A stretch of DNA of 64,000 nucleotides from positions 48,472,580-48,536,579 of the forward strand of contig CM048840.1 in NCBI GenBank assembly GCA_026545765.1, written 5' to 3'. The position numbers were made by a program, and so were the translations under genes. The notes under the pieces were generated by a model. That model made no database searches. It was not told the origin of the DNA and saw nothing but the letters and a program-made list of their open reading frames with translations. This stretch comes from Plantago major. Taxonomy: Eukaryota; Streptophyta; Magnoliopsida; Lamiales; Plantaginaceae. Shown here in pieces: positions 23,420 to 34,752 of this stretch. Each line of letters begins with the position of its first letter. Within the stretch, counting starts at the first letter, position 1.

Positions 23420-24550
23420 TACTGGGCCGGTCAGACCAGACCCATGGGCCGACGGTTCAACCTTTGCATCGAACCACGAGAAACCGTAATGATGACAAAT
23501 TAAGCCGGCCTAATTCGCCCTAGGACGTGTAGATTGCGGTTCGATTAGCATTATAAAACCGGATTATCTTCGATCTCTAAGGACGGGTTCTTACAAGTCA
23601 TGACGGACCATGAATCTTAAAGAAGAAGGTCCGACTTTACAGGGCTTTACAATTAAAGTCCCCACCTTGGTCTTTCTTACCAAGCTCGGAACTTGGGGGG
23701 ACTGGTATACCACTAACAACTGGATTTCTTGATCCCGGTAGACACGCCTTTGTCAGTCCATCCTTGAAACGATGAATATTTTTTTAAACAGAAGATCTTC
23801 CCTTTGGCATGCTTGTGTATCTTCCAAGACAACAAAGCTGGAAACGGTCAGCCTTCGGTCCAAAGCTCACCCCGCCAGCTAACTATCTTGGAAGGACACA
23901 AACACCTCAAAAGTAGACCTTGATCGAAAGGGACCGAACTCTCGATTAGGCTGACAATCTACGATAAGTCTACCTCTTCCACCACCACAATTTTCAAAGT
24001 AACGAGTGAACCTAGAAAATGGTAAATGGTGGAAGAGGCAGACGAGATGGAGAAGCATAGCCCTCGAATAATTAAAACGGATGACGGACCAAACTCTACC
24101 GAAAAAGCTATTGACACATTGATGGCCTATCCTCCTGACAGTTGCTCGAAGAAAGAAGTCCCGCCTAGCCGACTCATGGCCACGAAATGCCTCAGGAGGA
24201 TAAAACCAACAATGGGTCACTAATCCCGGTTCATCTATATCAGAAAACGGCCAAAAGGACCGACTGGCTAAAGAGTTGTCACGGACCTTTTCTTACTAAA
24301 GAAAAGGACGAAAGAAGCAAGAAAACAAGAGCCAGAATTTGAGCTGAGGGAGTATTTATAAGAAAAAAGGTCCAATCAAATCTCGCCACGTCAGCCTGGT
24401 GACATCAACATATTGGGCCTGGGCTAGGGCCGTCCTATGGGCCTTCGAATTGGTCAAGATCTTGCAAGCCCGGGCAATGGGCAAAACTTTCACTCTTGGC
24501 GGACTAATTAAAACAAAATTTCACAACTATCTCTTACTAAGATACTTGGA
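23420..24550. other. 3' non-coding region of element 1
   Basis: About 1.1 kb between the opposite-strand promoter and the PPT. It contains no credible ORF; the 65-codon frame at 24026 has no recognisable content. It holds a second PPT-like G run at 23691-23702 and another minus-strand TATAAATA near 24351. Confidence 0.6.
23691..23702 (+). other. second PPT-like purine run in element 1
   Basis: ACTTGGGGGGACTGG preceded by CTTACCAAGCTCGGA closely resembles the true PPT context (CTTACTAAGATACTTGGAAA then CTGGGGGGACTTA) found at 24535-24565. It lies about 870 bp upstream of the 3' LTR. Confidence 0.55.
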
Positions 24551-24565
24551 AACTGGGGGGACTTA
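24551..24565 (+). other. polypurine tract of element 1
   Basis: AACTGGGGGGACTTA ends directly at the 3' LTR start (TGATATGG at 24566), the required place for plus-strand DNA priming. Confidence 0.85.
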
Positions 24566-25423
24566 TGATATGGACATATAAGTCCGTCCAACGAATTAGA
24601 CCTTTCTACAACGTTCCCGATCTCGTGAAACTCTTTTAGCCACCACTGTGGAAAAAAGTCCGCACCTGTGACAACGCCCGGCACAAGAGAGCCATACTGT
24701 TGGTAGGTCCGACCCCCACAAACTTGGCAATGAATTTCATATAAATCATGAAGGAAAAGACCCTAAAAAGTCCGGCATTAAAGTCCTGACGGACTCAACC
24801 GACTAAAAAGGCCCGTCTACATGGAAGTTGCACTAACTAGCGTGTGATAAACGCGCCACCTACCTCCGAGACCACGTGCCACGCTATCACCAAACCGACA
24901 AGGTTCCGGGAAGTCAGACGGCTTGTCCCCCGAGCTTCCCCTATAAAAAGCCCGCATTTACTACTCATTAAGTTACGCAACTACTTCTACAAAATCTACT
25001 CTCTAAGTTTCGGGTCCGAGATAATTCGACAAGCCCGTTACCCAAGTTGAATCTTAGTCCGGACTGCCCAAGACAGGCCGGCCCAAAAGGGTCTAACCCC
25101 TTCCTTTGTTCTCAGGTGACGCCCGCATCAAACTTTGCCAGCCACATCGAGGAGACGGACCCCTTCCGAGAAAACAACCTGAAAGCTCCCCTCTCTGGAC
25201 TCACACTTTGGCGGACCAAACTATCGACGGACCCCAGATCCAGAACAGTGGGAAAACAACCTGAAAGCTCCCCTCTTCGGACCCACACTTTAGCGGGCCT
25301 AACTGACTACCTGACGACGGACCCCCGGACTTGAACGATTTGAACTACACGACTTGACTATTAGCCCCTCCGCTCTATGCACTTGACCTAGAGTTTTGAT
25401 TTATCCGGATTTACCCCACATCA
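24566..25423 (+). repeat. 3' LTR of element 1
   Basis: It is 858 bp and matches the 5' LTR from TGATATGG to CCACATCA. It is followed by ATTCT, the target duplication. Its TATA element reads TATAAAAA (about 24942-24949). Confidence 0.95.
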
Positions 25424-26072
25424 ATTCTTATAAAAATATTAATGTATCGGATTTGATTCTAATATTTTATCTATTTCTTTATTTCCCAAGATCTTGCAAT
25501 TTATTTTTCCTAATAACGAACTGGTATAGGGAAAAGAATTAAAAACCTAGTGAAAGGGAGTTATCATGCAGTCGAGTCTGGGGAGGTCTTTCATTTAGAA
25601 TATTTGAAATTGATTTTCTTAATGTACTAACCTTAACTCTACACTTGAGGAAAAAAAAAAGAGATTTCGCCGAGTCTCTTCAAGACAAGATGTGATCAAC
25701 ATTTTATGTAATGTTACAAATATTATGTAATGTTTTACAAGTAACTAAAATCTATGTTAAATTATTATTGATCAGTTTCCTGGAATGTGATACGTTGAAC
25801 TCGGGACGGAATAATTATATAGTGTTTGCAGCTATATATACTACAGTATATAATATTTATCCTATCAACCTAATATAAGGTGTATCGTAGAAGTATGTAT
25901 TAAAACAAAGGGTAATAATGATGAATAGGTAAATGAGAAAGAAATGAAATGCTAATGAAGGGCGGTATCATGCAGTGGAGTGGTGTCTGGAGAGGTATAA
26001 AAGGGGTGGCATGGACAGAAGAGTTGAACATCAAGGAGAAGGGATTGAAAATCAGAACATTAATTAAATTAA
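25424..26072 (+). promoter_or_regulatory. promoter region of the H+-ATPase gene
   Basis: A TATA box GTATAAAAGG at 25996-26003 lies 184 bp upstream of the main ATG, placing the transcription start near 26030. A 34-bp segment just upstream of and overlapping the TATA box (from 25959) is an imperfect copy of 25555-25588, sharing TATCATGCAGT and the GAGGT phrase. The upstream copy lacks a TATA box. The element-1 insertion separates this 0.65-kb proximal promoter from older upstream DNA now at positions below 11361. Confidence 0.6.
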
Positions 26073-26108
26073 ATGAAGTTTTCATTTCTGTCCTTCTCCT
26101 TTCGTTAA
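26073..26108 (+). other. 11-residue uORF in H+-ATPase leader
   Basis: ATG at 26073 opens MKFSFLSFSFR and stops at TAA 26106-26108, 78 bp before the main ATG, downstream of the expected transcription start. It is the only complete uORF between the TATA box start zone and the main ATG. Short uORFs are known in leaders of plant plasma-membrane H+-ATPase genes, for example tobacco pma genes, where they affect translation. The effect here is inference. Confidence 0.6.
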
Positions 26109-26186
26109 TTTCTTCTCTTCTCTATTTTAATTTGTTACATTGAGAAGAGAGGTTAATTGGTTCTGTTGTTGGCTGCAATTGCAAAC

Positions 26187-29100
26187 ATGGGTGGTCTTAG
26201 TCTTGAAGAAATCAAGAATGAGACTGTTAATCTGGTACTTAATTTACTTTCTCTAATTCTTCATTTCCATTTTGTTCATCAACTTAATTCAACTTCTTTT
26301 TTCTGTTTTTTTTCTCTATATAAATTATATACTACTTCTTCTACAATACAAGTGAGTGATCATGGAAATCAGATGCTCTGTTTTTTCTCTTATTTGTAGA
26401 CCAACCAAGTTTACTTCTCTTAAATTGATTGCTTTTTATCTTTATAAATTTCTGATGATTCTCTTTTCCGAAATGCCATGTTTTTCTCACATTTTTCAGG
26501 GCTCAAGTTACTTACAAGATTATTGGTTCAAGTTACTACTATATGTTTATTTGTTATGTTGTACTACTATGTAATTGTACCAGCACTGTTTAGGTTCAAG
26601 TTAAGAACTTAAGATGCTTTAAGATTTTTACAGTGTCAAATCAGTTCATTTTTTCTATACTTCATATTGGACTACATTGTCAAAGCATGCTGATGAATGG
26701 TAGGGGAAAAAAAAAATAAGATAACCAAATTATTATAAAAAACACTATTTTCCTAATATAAAAGAAAATCACGACGCGATGTTGGACCTTATCAAGCTCA
26801 TGTTCATCTTTACAAGTCGATCACGAGTTCAAATTTTATCGGATCGGATTTTTCAATTAGGAGCTTCTATTTAAACTCGCGAGCATCGAGCTTGCTCGTG
26901 AGCTTTTCACAAGTAAGCTAGATCAAATTAATTATTTTTCTAAAGATAATTATTTAAATTAATTATTATTGTTATTTAATTAATGAATTACATGCTATAT
27001 TAATAAATTTTCAAATACATCATTTTGTAAGACAATATATATGGACATGAAAATGTTATTTTGTGTTATTAAATATAATACTTCTATTAAATGTATATTA
27101 TAATTATATTATATTATAAGTTATTATTATATTATAAGAGAGGAAGTTGTTTAAGTTTGGTACCAAGTGATTGGAGCACTTTACCTTTAATGAATTTTAG
27201 ATTTGCCCTGCTTTAAAGGAGTTTCTTGTCAAATGTTAAAAGAGAATAATAATTGTTGTTCTAATGTTTTAATTAGGAGATAAGATGTAAAAGTTTCTCC
27301 CCGTTCTTCATTGAAAATTGTTGCAAACTTAATTTCGATTTCTTATTCATTTCATTGTTAGACAAAATCCGACTTATAATTGGTATGTGTATTGTGCACA
27401 TTGGTGATTTAATACACAATTTTATTATTTCTTTTTACAAAATATATTTATTAATGTAAAATATTGACATTATTAAGTAAAAAAAACTCCGATCTTTTTA
27501 TAGAGAAAGTCAGCTCATAGACGGTCTCTAGATCACGTATCTATAGACAGACCTATGTTGTCAAGAAAATCATCGATTTTATTAATCAATATGTCAATGT
27601 TTTCAACATTTGTGCTTTTTTATATTAAAAAAAATACATTTTGTAAACTTAATATACGTTTTGATTAATTACATGGATGATTTTGCTGATAACATATGTC
27701 CGTCTTTAAATATGTTCCACTCTCTCTAGAAACGTTCTTATCTACTTGATATTTTCCATCGATTTTTGTGAGTTTATAACATGTCTTTCTATGAAATTAT
27801 ATTAAGTGTTTTTATAACAAATACTCATGTTATAGAGTGTGCTTGGCACCGCGCTAAGCGCGGTGCGTTCTCACTAGTATTAGTATAAATATATAACATG
27901 TACGTGTTTACTTATATACGTGCAAGCTGCTCGTGATCAATCGAGCTTTTTACCATAGTTCTCAATACTTTTCAAACTGAGTCGAGCATGCTCAAGATCA
28001 AACTCGTGTTGACCAAGCTTTGATCGAGTTTTTTCACGAGTTGCTCGACAACAGTTTTATTCGTTTCCAACCGCATGTAATCACCTTAATTTTACTAATT
28101 TTACGAGATTTTTCTATCCTTTAGGATATGCTGCATCATATTATTAATTATATAACAGATATATAAAATAATTTAATTTACTTGTGTTAATATATAGTTT
28201 TAGGTTTATGTAGTTGGTTTTTGACTCTAGGATGGAGGTATGTTAATAGTGAGCCTTAATCCTTAATCCGTTAATTGAGTTTTGGGTTCCAAAGTCAACT
28301 TTGGATCGAGTAATGTTGGACATATTGTATTCTTGCATCAACTACCCTACCCATTCATGCTAAGTGACTGATTGGGCTAGCGATTAAAATCGCATTAAAC
28401 TGGTTTAAAAAAAATATATTTTAACCTTATCTTCTTAATTTTAATCGTTAATTAAACGGTCGTTTAAGACAGTTAAGCATGAACATGACCGAGTATGTGT
28501 GTGATGATGATGTATGGATTCATGTTTTTTTTAAATAAATCAATTATCTACTCTCTTTTTTCTATGCTAATTTCTTATGCAAATAATTTAAAAAAAGATT
28601 TATTTTACGGTTAATTGACTTTTGAAGTGGTATAAACAGAGGAAGGGTTTGAAATGTGAAGCTTTTTATGACAACTGATAAGCTTTTTTCAGATTGTAAC
28701 TTGTTCTAAGATGAATTTATTCTCATTAAACTTTCATAACATTTCAAGATGATCAGCTAAGACAGTGATTTATAACCAACAAACTTGTTTCAGATGTCAA
28801 AATGTTGAGATTAAGAGCAAATTATTTTAACAGGAAAAAGTTCCGATTGAGGAAGTATTCGAGCAGTTGAAATGTAACAGTGAAGGGTTGAGCTCTGATG
28901 AAGGAGCAAGCAGGCTTGGGGTATTTGGACCAAACAAGTTGGAAGAGAAAAAGGTCTGTCCTTAGTAACTAAACATGCATTGCAGACTGCAGTTTTGTTC
29001 CGATGCATTCGTTGATAGGATTAATGTTATGGTGATGTAGGAAAGCAAATTTCTCAAGTTCCTTGGTTTCATGTGGAATCCGCTCTCATGGGTTATGGAA

Positions 29101-32100
29101 GCTGCAGCCATAATGGCTATTGCACTGGCTAATGGAGGTGGAAAGCCTCCGGATTGGCAAGACTTTGTTGGTATTATTTGCCTTCTCGTTATCAACTCCA
29201 CCATCAGTTTTATTGAAGAGAACAATGCTGGAAACGCAGCTGCCGCCCTTATGGCTGGTCTTGCTCCTAAAACAAAGGTATGTTTACAGACATTCTCTAA
29301 AGACGTTTGGTTTTTGCATCTGATCATGAATAAAGGAATTGCATATTGTCACGTAGAATTAATTTGTGTATTGTTGGCAAAATGACTGATAATGTGAGTA
29401 GAACCTGATAAAGCCTTAGTCTGATTGATTGATTTAGTCATTCTGTAACCAGTTTTCAATTTTTTATGCTTCTGCTTAACATGATTAGGAAAGCTAGTGA
29501 ATGCTGACCGGTTTCTTTACTTTAAAAAAAAAATGTTTAGGTTCTGAGAGATGGGAAATGGAGTGAGCAAGACGCTGCAATCTTGGTTCCAGGTGACATT
29601 ATAAGCATAAAACTAGGAGACATCATTCCAGCTGATGCTCGTCTACTTGAAGGTGATCCTATGAAGGTTGATCAATCTGCTCTCACTGGAGAGTCTCTTC
29701 CAGTGACCAAGCATCCATATGACGAGGTTTACTCCGGTTCAACATGCAAACAAGGTGAAATTGAGGCTATAGTCATTGCCACTGGAGTCCACACTTTCTT
29801 TGGGAAGGCAGCACATCTTGTAGACAGCACAAACCAAGTTGGACATTTCCAGAAAGTTCTCACTGCTATCGGAAACTTCTGTATTTGCTCCATTGCAGTT
29901 GGTATGCTGGCTGAGATTATTGTCATGTACCCGATTCAACGCAGGCCATACAGGCAGGGTATTGACAATTTGCTCGTGCTCTTAATCGGAGGAATTCCAA
30001 TTGCCATGCCTACTGTTTTATCCGTTACCATGGCTATCGGTTCCCACAGGCTGTCACAGCAGGGTGCCATCACTAAGAGAATGACTGCCATCGAGGAATT
30101 GGCTGGCATGGATGTGTTGTGCAGTGACAAAACTGGAACTCTCACGCTTAACAAGTTGACTGTTGACAAGACCTTGATCGAGGTTTTTGCCAAAGGTTGT
30201 GATGCAGATTATGTCCTACTCACAGCTGCAAGAGCTTCCCGGACAGAAAATCAAGATGCCATTGATGGTGCCATTGTCGGAACACTTGCTGATCCTAAGG
30301 AGGTACCTAATCTGGTCTTGTTTTTTTTTTTGTCATTGTTGAATTTAGTTTCTAATTTGGCATGCATTTGGATTTTTAGGCAAGAGCTGGAATCAGGGAA
30401 GTGCATTTCTTCCCTTTCAACCCAGTGGACAAGAGGACTGCTTTGACTTATGTTGATGGAGACGGGAAGTGGCATCGGGCTAGTAAGGGTGCCCCAGAAC
30501 AGGTGCATCTTCTAATATCTCTAGTTGGCTTTTGTGCAAATTCATGAAAATATAAGCATAATCCGATAATCGTTTAAATATTGTTCTATTGTTTTTTCAT
30601 CAGATCTTAACTCTGTGCAACTGCAAAGAAGACTTCAAGAAAAAGGTTCATTCTGCCATTGACAAATTTGCTGAACGTGGACTTAGATCACTGGCTGTTG
30701 CCCGACAGGTAGTGCCAGAGAAATCCAAGGAAAGCCTTGGTGCTCCATGGGAGTTTGTTGGCCTTTTGTCACTTTTCGATCCTCCAAGACATGACAGTGC
30801 TGAGACCATCCGTAGGGCTCTCAATCTTGGTGTAAATGTCAAAATGATTACTGGTAAGTGAATGACATGTCGTAATGTTGATATCGTGACTTTGTTTCTG
30901 TCTCATATTATTTTCTGTTTTGAAGGTGATCAACTTGCTATTGCTAAGGAGACTGGACGACGACTTGGGATGGGAGTCAATATGTACCCATCTGCATCTT
31001 TACTCGGCAATCACAAAGACGAGTCTATTGCTGGCCTACCAATTGAAGAATTGATTGAGAGGGCTGATGGTTTTGCTGGGGTCTTCCCAGAACACAAGTA
31101 TGAAATTGTGAAGAAGTTACAAGAGCAAAAGCACATTGTTGGAATGACTGGAGATGGTGTGAACGACGCGCCTGCTTTGAAGAAAGCTGATATTGGTATT
31201 GCAGTCGCTGATGCAACTGATGCTGCAAGAGGTGCTTCGGATATTGTGCTTACTGAACCTGGTCTCAGCGTTATCATTAGTGCTGTCTTAACAAGCAGAG
31301 CTATTTTCCAGAGAATGAAGAACTATACTGTTAGCTTCGACTTCCCAAACTGTATATATACTTTCTCGTTTGTTTGAAATCAATTTCTAATTTTTGTTGA
31401 ATATTTATTTTGCAGATATACGCAGTTTCCATCACCATCCGTATAGTGGTAAGTTGATAGTTGCGATTTTGGTAAGAAAAGCTAATACTAGTGTTTTTTT
31501 TATAGAATGGTGGCTTATGATCTACACATGCTTCTCATTTACAGTTTGGATTCATGCTGATCGCTTTGATTTGGAAGTTCGATTTCTCCCCGTTCATGGT
31601 CCTGATTATCGCCATTCTCAATGATGGTACGATTATGACCATTTCCAAGGATAGAGTGAAGCCCTCTCCATTGCCTGACAGCTGGAAATTGAAAGAAATT
31701 TTCGCTACCGGTGTAGTACTTGGAGGTTACCTTGCGTTGATGACTGTTATATTCTTCTGGATCATGCATAAAACAGACTTCTTCCCTGTAAGGAACAATT
31801 ACTCATTTTCACATCAATGTTCTTTCTACTTTGTCATAACAATAACGCGCTATCAAACTTTTCTTCCAAATGCAGGAAACATTTGGAGTGAGGCATATTA
31901 GAGATAGTGAAAATGAAATGATGGCTGCTTTATATTTACAAGTGAGTATTGTCAGCCAGGCGCTCATTTTTGTGACCAGGTCACGCAGTTGGTCTTACGT
32001 TGAACGTCCTGGACTTCTGCTAATGGTTGCTTTCCTCACCGCACAACTGGTAAAGTTTCAACCCGTCATTTACCAGTTTTGTATTGAATTAGTCCCGTCA

Positions 32101-32815
32101 TGACTCGATCTCTTTATGTAGGTTGCAACTCTTATAGCTGTGTATGCCGACTGGAGCTTTGCTAGAATTCAAGGATGTGGTTGGGGATGGGCCGGTGTGA
32201 TCTGGATTTACAGTGCTGTCTTCTACGTGCCCCTCGATTTGATGAAGTTTGCGATCCGCTACATCTTAACTGGAAAGGCATGGCAGAATTTGTATGACAA
32301 GAAGGTAATGTACAGAGCTTCAGTTTAATGAAGTTAAAAATCCCCTCTTCAGCTCAAAGTGTCCTTAACCAAGTCTTCAAAGGTCTTAAAAATGGACACG
32401 AATCTCTTATGTTCTTATTTCGCTTCATGTTTTTATGTGAATAGACTGCATTTACCACCAAGAAGGATTACGGTAAAGAGGAGAGGGAAGCTCAGTGGGC
32501 TCATGCTCAGAGGACCTTACATGGTCTGCAAACAAAAGAATCGGTCAATATCTTCCCTGAGAAGAGCAGCTTCAGTGAACTTTCTGAAATCGCCGAGCAG
32601 GCCAAGAGGAGAGCTGAGATTGCTAGGTAAAATTTAAAACAAAGTATGCTAACCTAGTAGTTCACTCGAGAATAATCTTGGCAAAATGAATGAATACATT
32701 ATATCCCTATTTGTGCAGGCTCCGTGAATTGAATACGCTCAAGGGTCACGTCGAGTCAGTTGTGAAGCTCAAGGGACTCGACATTGACACGATTGCACAG
32801 AGTTACACGGTTTGA
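26187..32815 (+). CDS. AHA: plasma-membrane H+-ATPase (P-type, type IIIA)
   Basis: Exons: 26187-26234, 28834-28953, 29041-29277, 29541-30302, 30380-30502, 30604-30853, 30926-31329, 31416-31448, 31545-31787, 31876-32049, 32122-32304, 32445-32626, 32719-32815. All are GT-AG and in phase, 2856 nt, 951 residues, the normal length. The enzyme pumps protons out of the cell and energises transport. The start [16 protein letters not shown] fits the family. Visible motifs: [14 protein letters not shown] (actuator loop, near residue 180), [12 protein letters not shown] with the phosphorylated Asp at about 331, [27 protein letters not shown], and the membrane segments. The C-terminal autoinhibitory region ends in SYTV, whose penultimate Thr is the known 14-3-3 binding site after phosphorylation. 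No break is visible. Which family member it is cannot be decided from this alone. Confidence 0.96.
26235..28833 (+). other. large first intron of the H+-ATPase gene
   Basis: The 2.6-kb intron follows codon 16. It is AT-rich and contains repeat remnants: a CTCGTGAGC/ACGAG-rich stretch at about 26780-26930 and again at 27905-28060, and a MITE-like copy at about 27519-27735. No separate gene is visible. A long first intron directly after a short first coding exon is compatible with intron-mediated enhancement, which is only inference. Confidence 0.7.
27519..27735. mobile_element. short inverted-repeat (MITE-like) element, copy 2
   Basis: It begins near AGACGGTCTCTAGA and contains CTATGTTGTCAAGAAAATCA, mirrored by GATGATTTTGCTGATAACAT followed by ATGTCCGTCTTTAAA. 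The arms and interior match the copy at 9418-9591. The boundaries are approximate. Confidence 0.5.
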
Positions 32816-33280
32816 GGAACCAGAATGAATCCGGAGTGCGGACCAAAAGAACAAACTCTATGTTTTAAACAAGAAGGAAAGAGTTTCTTAATTAGATATG
32901 AAGTACTGTCTCTAATAGGGAAATAGTAATGAGCCCTAATATCGGACTTGTGTATCTTTTCCCTTTTTTATTTTTGTTTTCTCTGATGGTTTCCTTGTGA
33001 TCTTTGGCTCTTTATATAAGTACTACAATGACATGTAACAAAACTGTTTCATCTCAAGCCTTTTCTTTCTAGTTTCCTTGTGATCTTTGGCTACATAATT
33101 ATCTTTGTTTTTATACTATCAAGGAATACACAGATCCACATACTTTAAATTATAAGAGTGCATTCTATAAATTTTCAAAAAATATACAGTATATACTACC
33201 AGGAAGAGTTCATTGTACAGTGTATAGACAAAAAAAGCTAAGTTATGATCCAGGAAAGGCTCTGTCTGAGACTCCACGTT
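32816..33280. other. 3' UTRs between two convergent genes
   Basis: This 465-bp space holds the 3' end of the H+-ATPase transcript from the left and that of the minus-strand gene from the right. The phrase TTTCCTTGTGATCTTTGGCT occurs twice (about 32989 and 33072), a short direct repeat. Nothing else is seen. Confidence 0.6.
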
Positions 33281-34752
33281 CTAGTAATCATCTTCATCGT
33301 CCCTTGGCCTTGAGAAACGCCTGATGACAGCAGAAACTGCTCCGAAAACAATAAATAGAAGAAACAGATCAAATCCACCTCCAACGCCAACTGCCACGCT
33401 GGGACCTGGGGCGAAAAATGAGAAGGGAGACCAGCCCCATCCACCATAGCCATAACCGTAACCGTATCCACCAACTAGAGGAGGAGCAATTGGAGGGTTG
33501 ATGTAGACATTGGTCCTGAACACAGTGAGTTTTATGTCAAAAGAGCACGATAACATTTTATTGTCCAATGTTGAAGAAACAAGCTATGTCTTACAATATA
33601 CAGCATTTTCAGTTAAACATCACATGTTCGTAATGACATCAGATAAATAATAGTACTACTTAAAATCAGCAGTCCAGCAAAGAAACTCTCAAATGCTAGC
33701 TGATGTAGCTTTAGTTCATTCTTGGTTCAGTAGTCGTACTCTTGTAGCGAACAATGTCAGTTGTTCTTGCAAGCTTGAGAACAATTAGCTGACAGATACA
33801 TGAATTTTTTCAAAGTAAATGCATAATAGATAGATGGATTGTATCCTCTCACTGAAGACTTTGAGTGTATATGTCTATGAAACTTGTAGCCAGATAGAGA
33901 AAAACTAGAGCAATGAAAATGTCAAGTAAAGTAAATGGTTAAGACTAGTTTCATCTTCCTCCTTTAGCACAACAGAAAAACAGCAAAAAGTTGGAGTTAC
34001 CAGCGTCCACTCTATCAGATAGACGAAACGGCATTAATGAGACACTGAATGCTTGCAAGCAATATGAAGTAGGAACCATAAGTTATGCACAACAACTTGT
34101 ATTACATTGCTGCACCATGAAATTATATAATGTCCTAATATTTATAATTTGTTCTGAGAACTAAAAGACATGATTGAATTCTGATGAAGAATAGCTCACA
34201 GTTATGTAACAAACAGAAAACCAATATTAATTCATCCATAATTAATATATAAACGGATTAAGTCTGCCCATCTTTACAAGTTCGAACTTTTAGCAAAAAG
34301 GTACCTTGAATTGTTGATTCTTGGGCCGGAGGATCTCGGTGGCGGGGCAGATGAACGGAAAGCCTGGCCGCCAACACGACCACCGGACTTGGCAGCTGCA
34401 GCAGGATCAACTGGCACCAGAGTTAACATTCCAGCTGCTACTGCAACCATTGCCAGTTTTGCCAGCTGATTACTATTTTCGTTCTTCCTACTGCAACATT
34501 AACACACCAATTCAAGATACTATATTCTAACTAATAATTCTAGACAAAATAAATAAATTCAATATCTAGAGATTTGTACAGATACCATGTGAAATCATTT
34601 TCTTCTTCTTCCTGTTGTTTTTGTTGAATCGGGTTGTGTCTGCAAGAAACTAGAGGAACATGGCTGGGGTAATGTGAGAGTGGTCTTTGGGGTTTGAAAG
34701 ATGAGGTGAGAGGATTGGAAAGGAAGCTACTCTCCACTAAAGCAATTGCCAT
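33281..34752 (-). CDS. plastid-targeted Gly/Tyr-rich membrane protein
   Basis: On the minus strand exons 34752-34586, 34490-34305 and 33515-33281 join with GT-AG borders and matching phases into 588 nt, 195 residues. The start MAIALVESSFLSNPLTSSF is Ser-rich and looks like a plastid transit peptide. A hydrophobic, Ala-rich segment near residues 67-88 ends in DPAAAAKSGGRVGG. Then come SSAPPPRSSGPRINNSR, the conserved-looking stretch TNVYINPPIAPPLVGGYGYG with GGWGWSPFSFF, and a second hydrophobic segment (FDLFLLFIVFGAVSAV) before an acidic end, DDEDDY. The SGGRVGG start after an Ala-rich stretch recalls the N-terminal part of DUF1517 thylakoid proteins, but that is only a resemblance. Function unknown; likely chloroplast membrane. 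Confidence 0.85.

Larger units (their letters stand above)
11361..25423 (+). mobile_element. complete Tat-type Ty3/gypsy LTR retrotransposon (element 1)
   Basis: The element is 14,063 bp, bounded by LTRs at 11361-12219 and 24566-25423 and by a perfect 5-bp target duplication ATTCT (11356-11360 and 25424-25428). The order is LTR, PBS, gag, protease, RT, RNase H, a second RNase H, integrase, 98-bp tandem repeats, a gene on the minus strand, PPT, LTR. A second (archaeal-like) RNase H, large size, 3' tandem repeats and an opposite-strand ORF are traits of the plant Tat lineage (Retand, Grande and relatives). The coding regions are broken by stops and frameshifts. By eye the LTRs differ at about 35 sites (near 4%), so the insertion is not recent but not ancient. 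It lies about 760 bp upstream of the H+-ATPase start codon. Confidence 0.93.
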
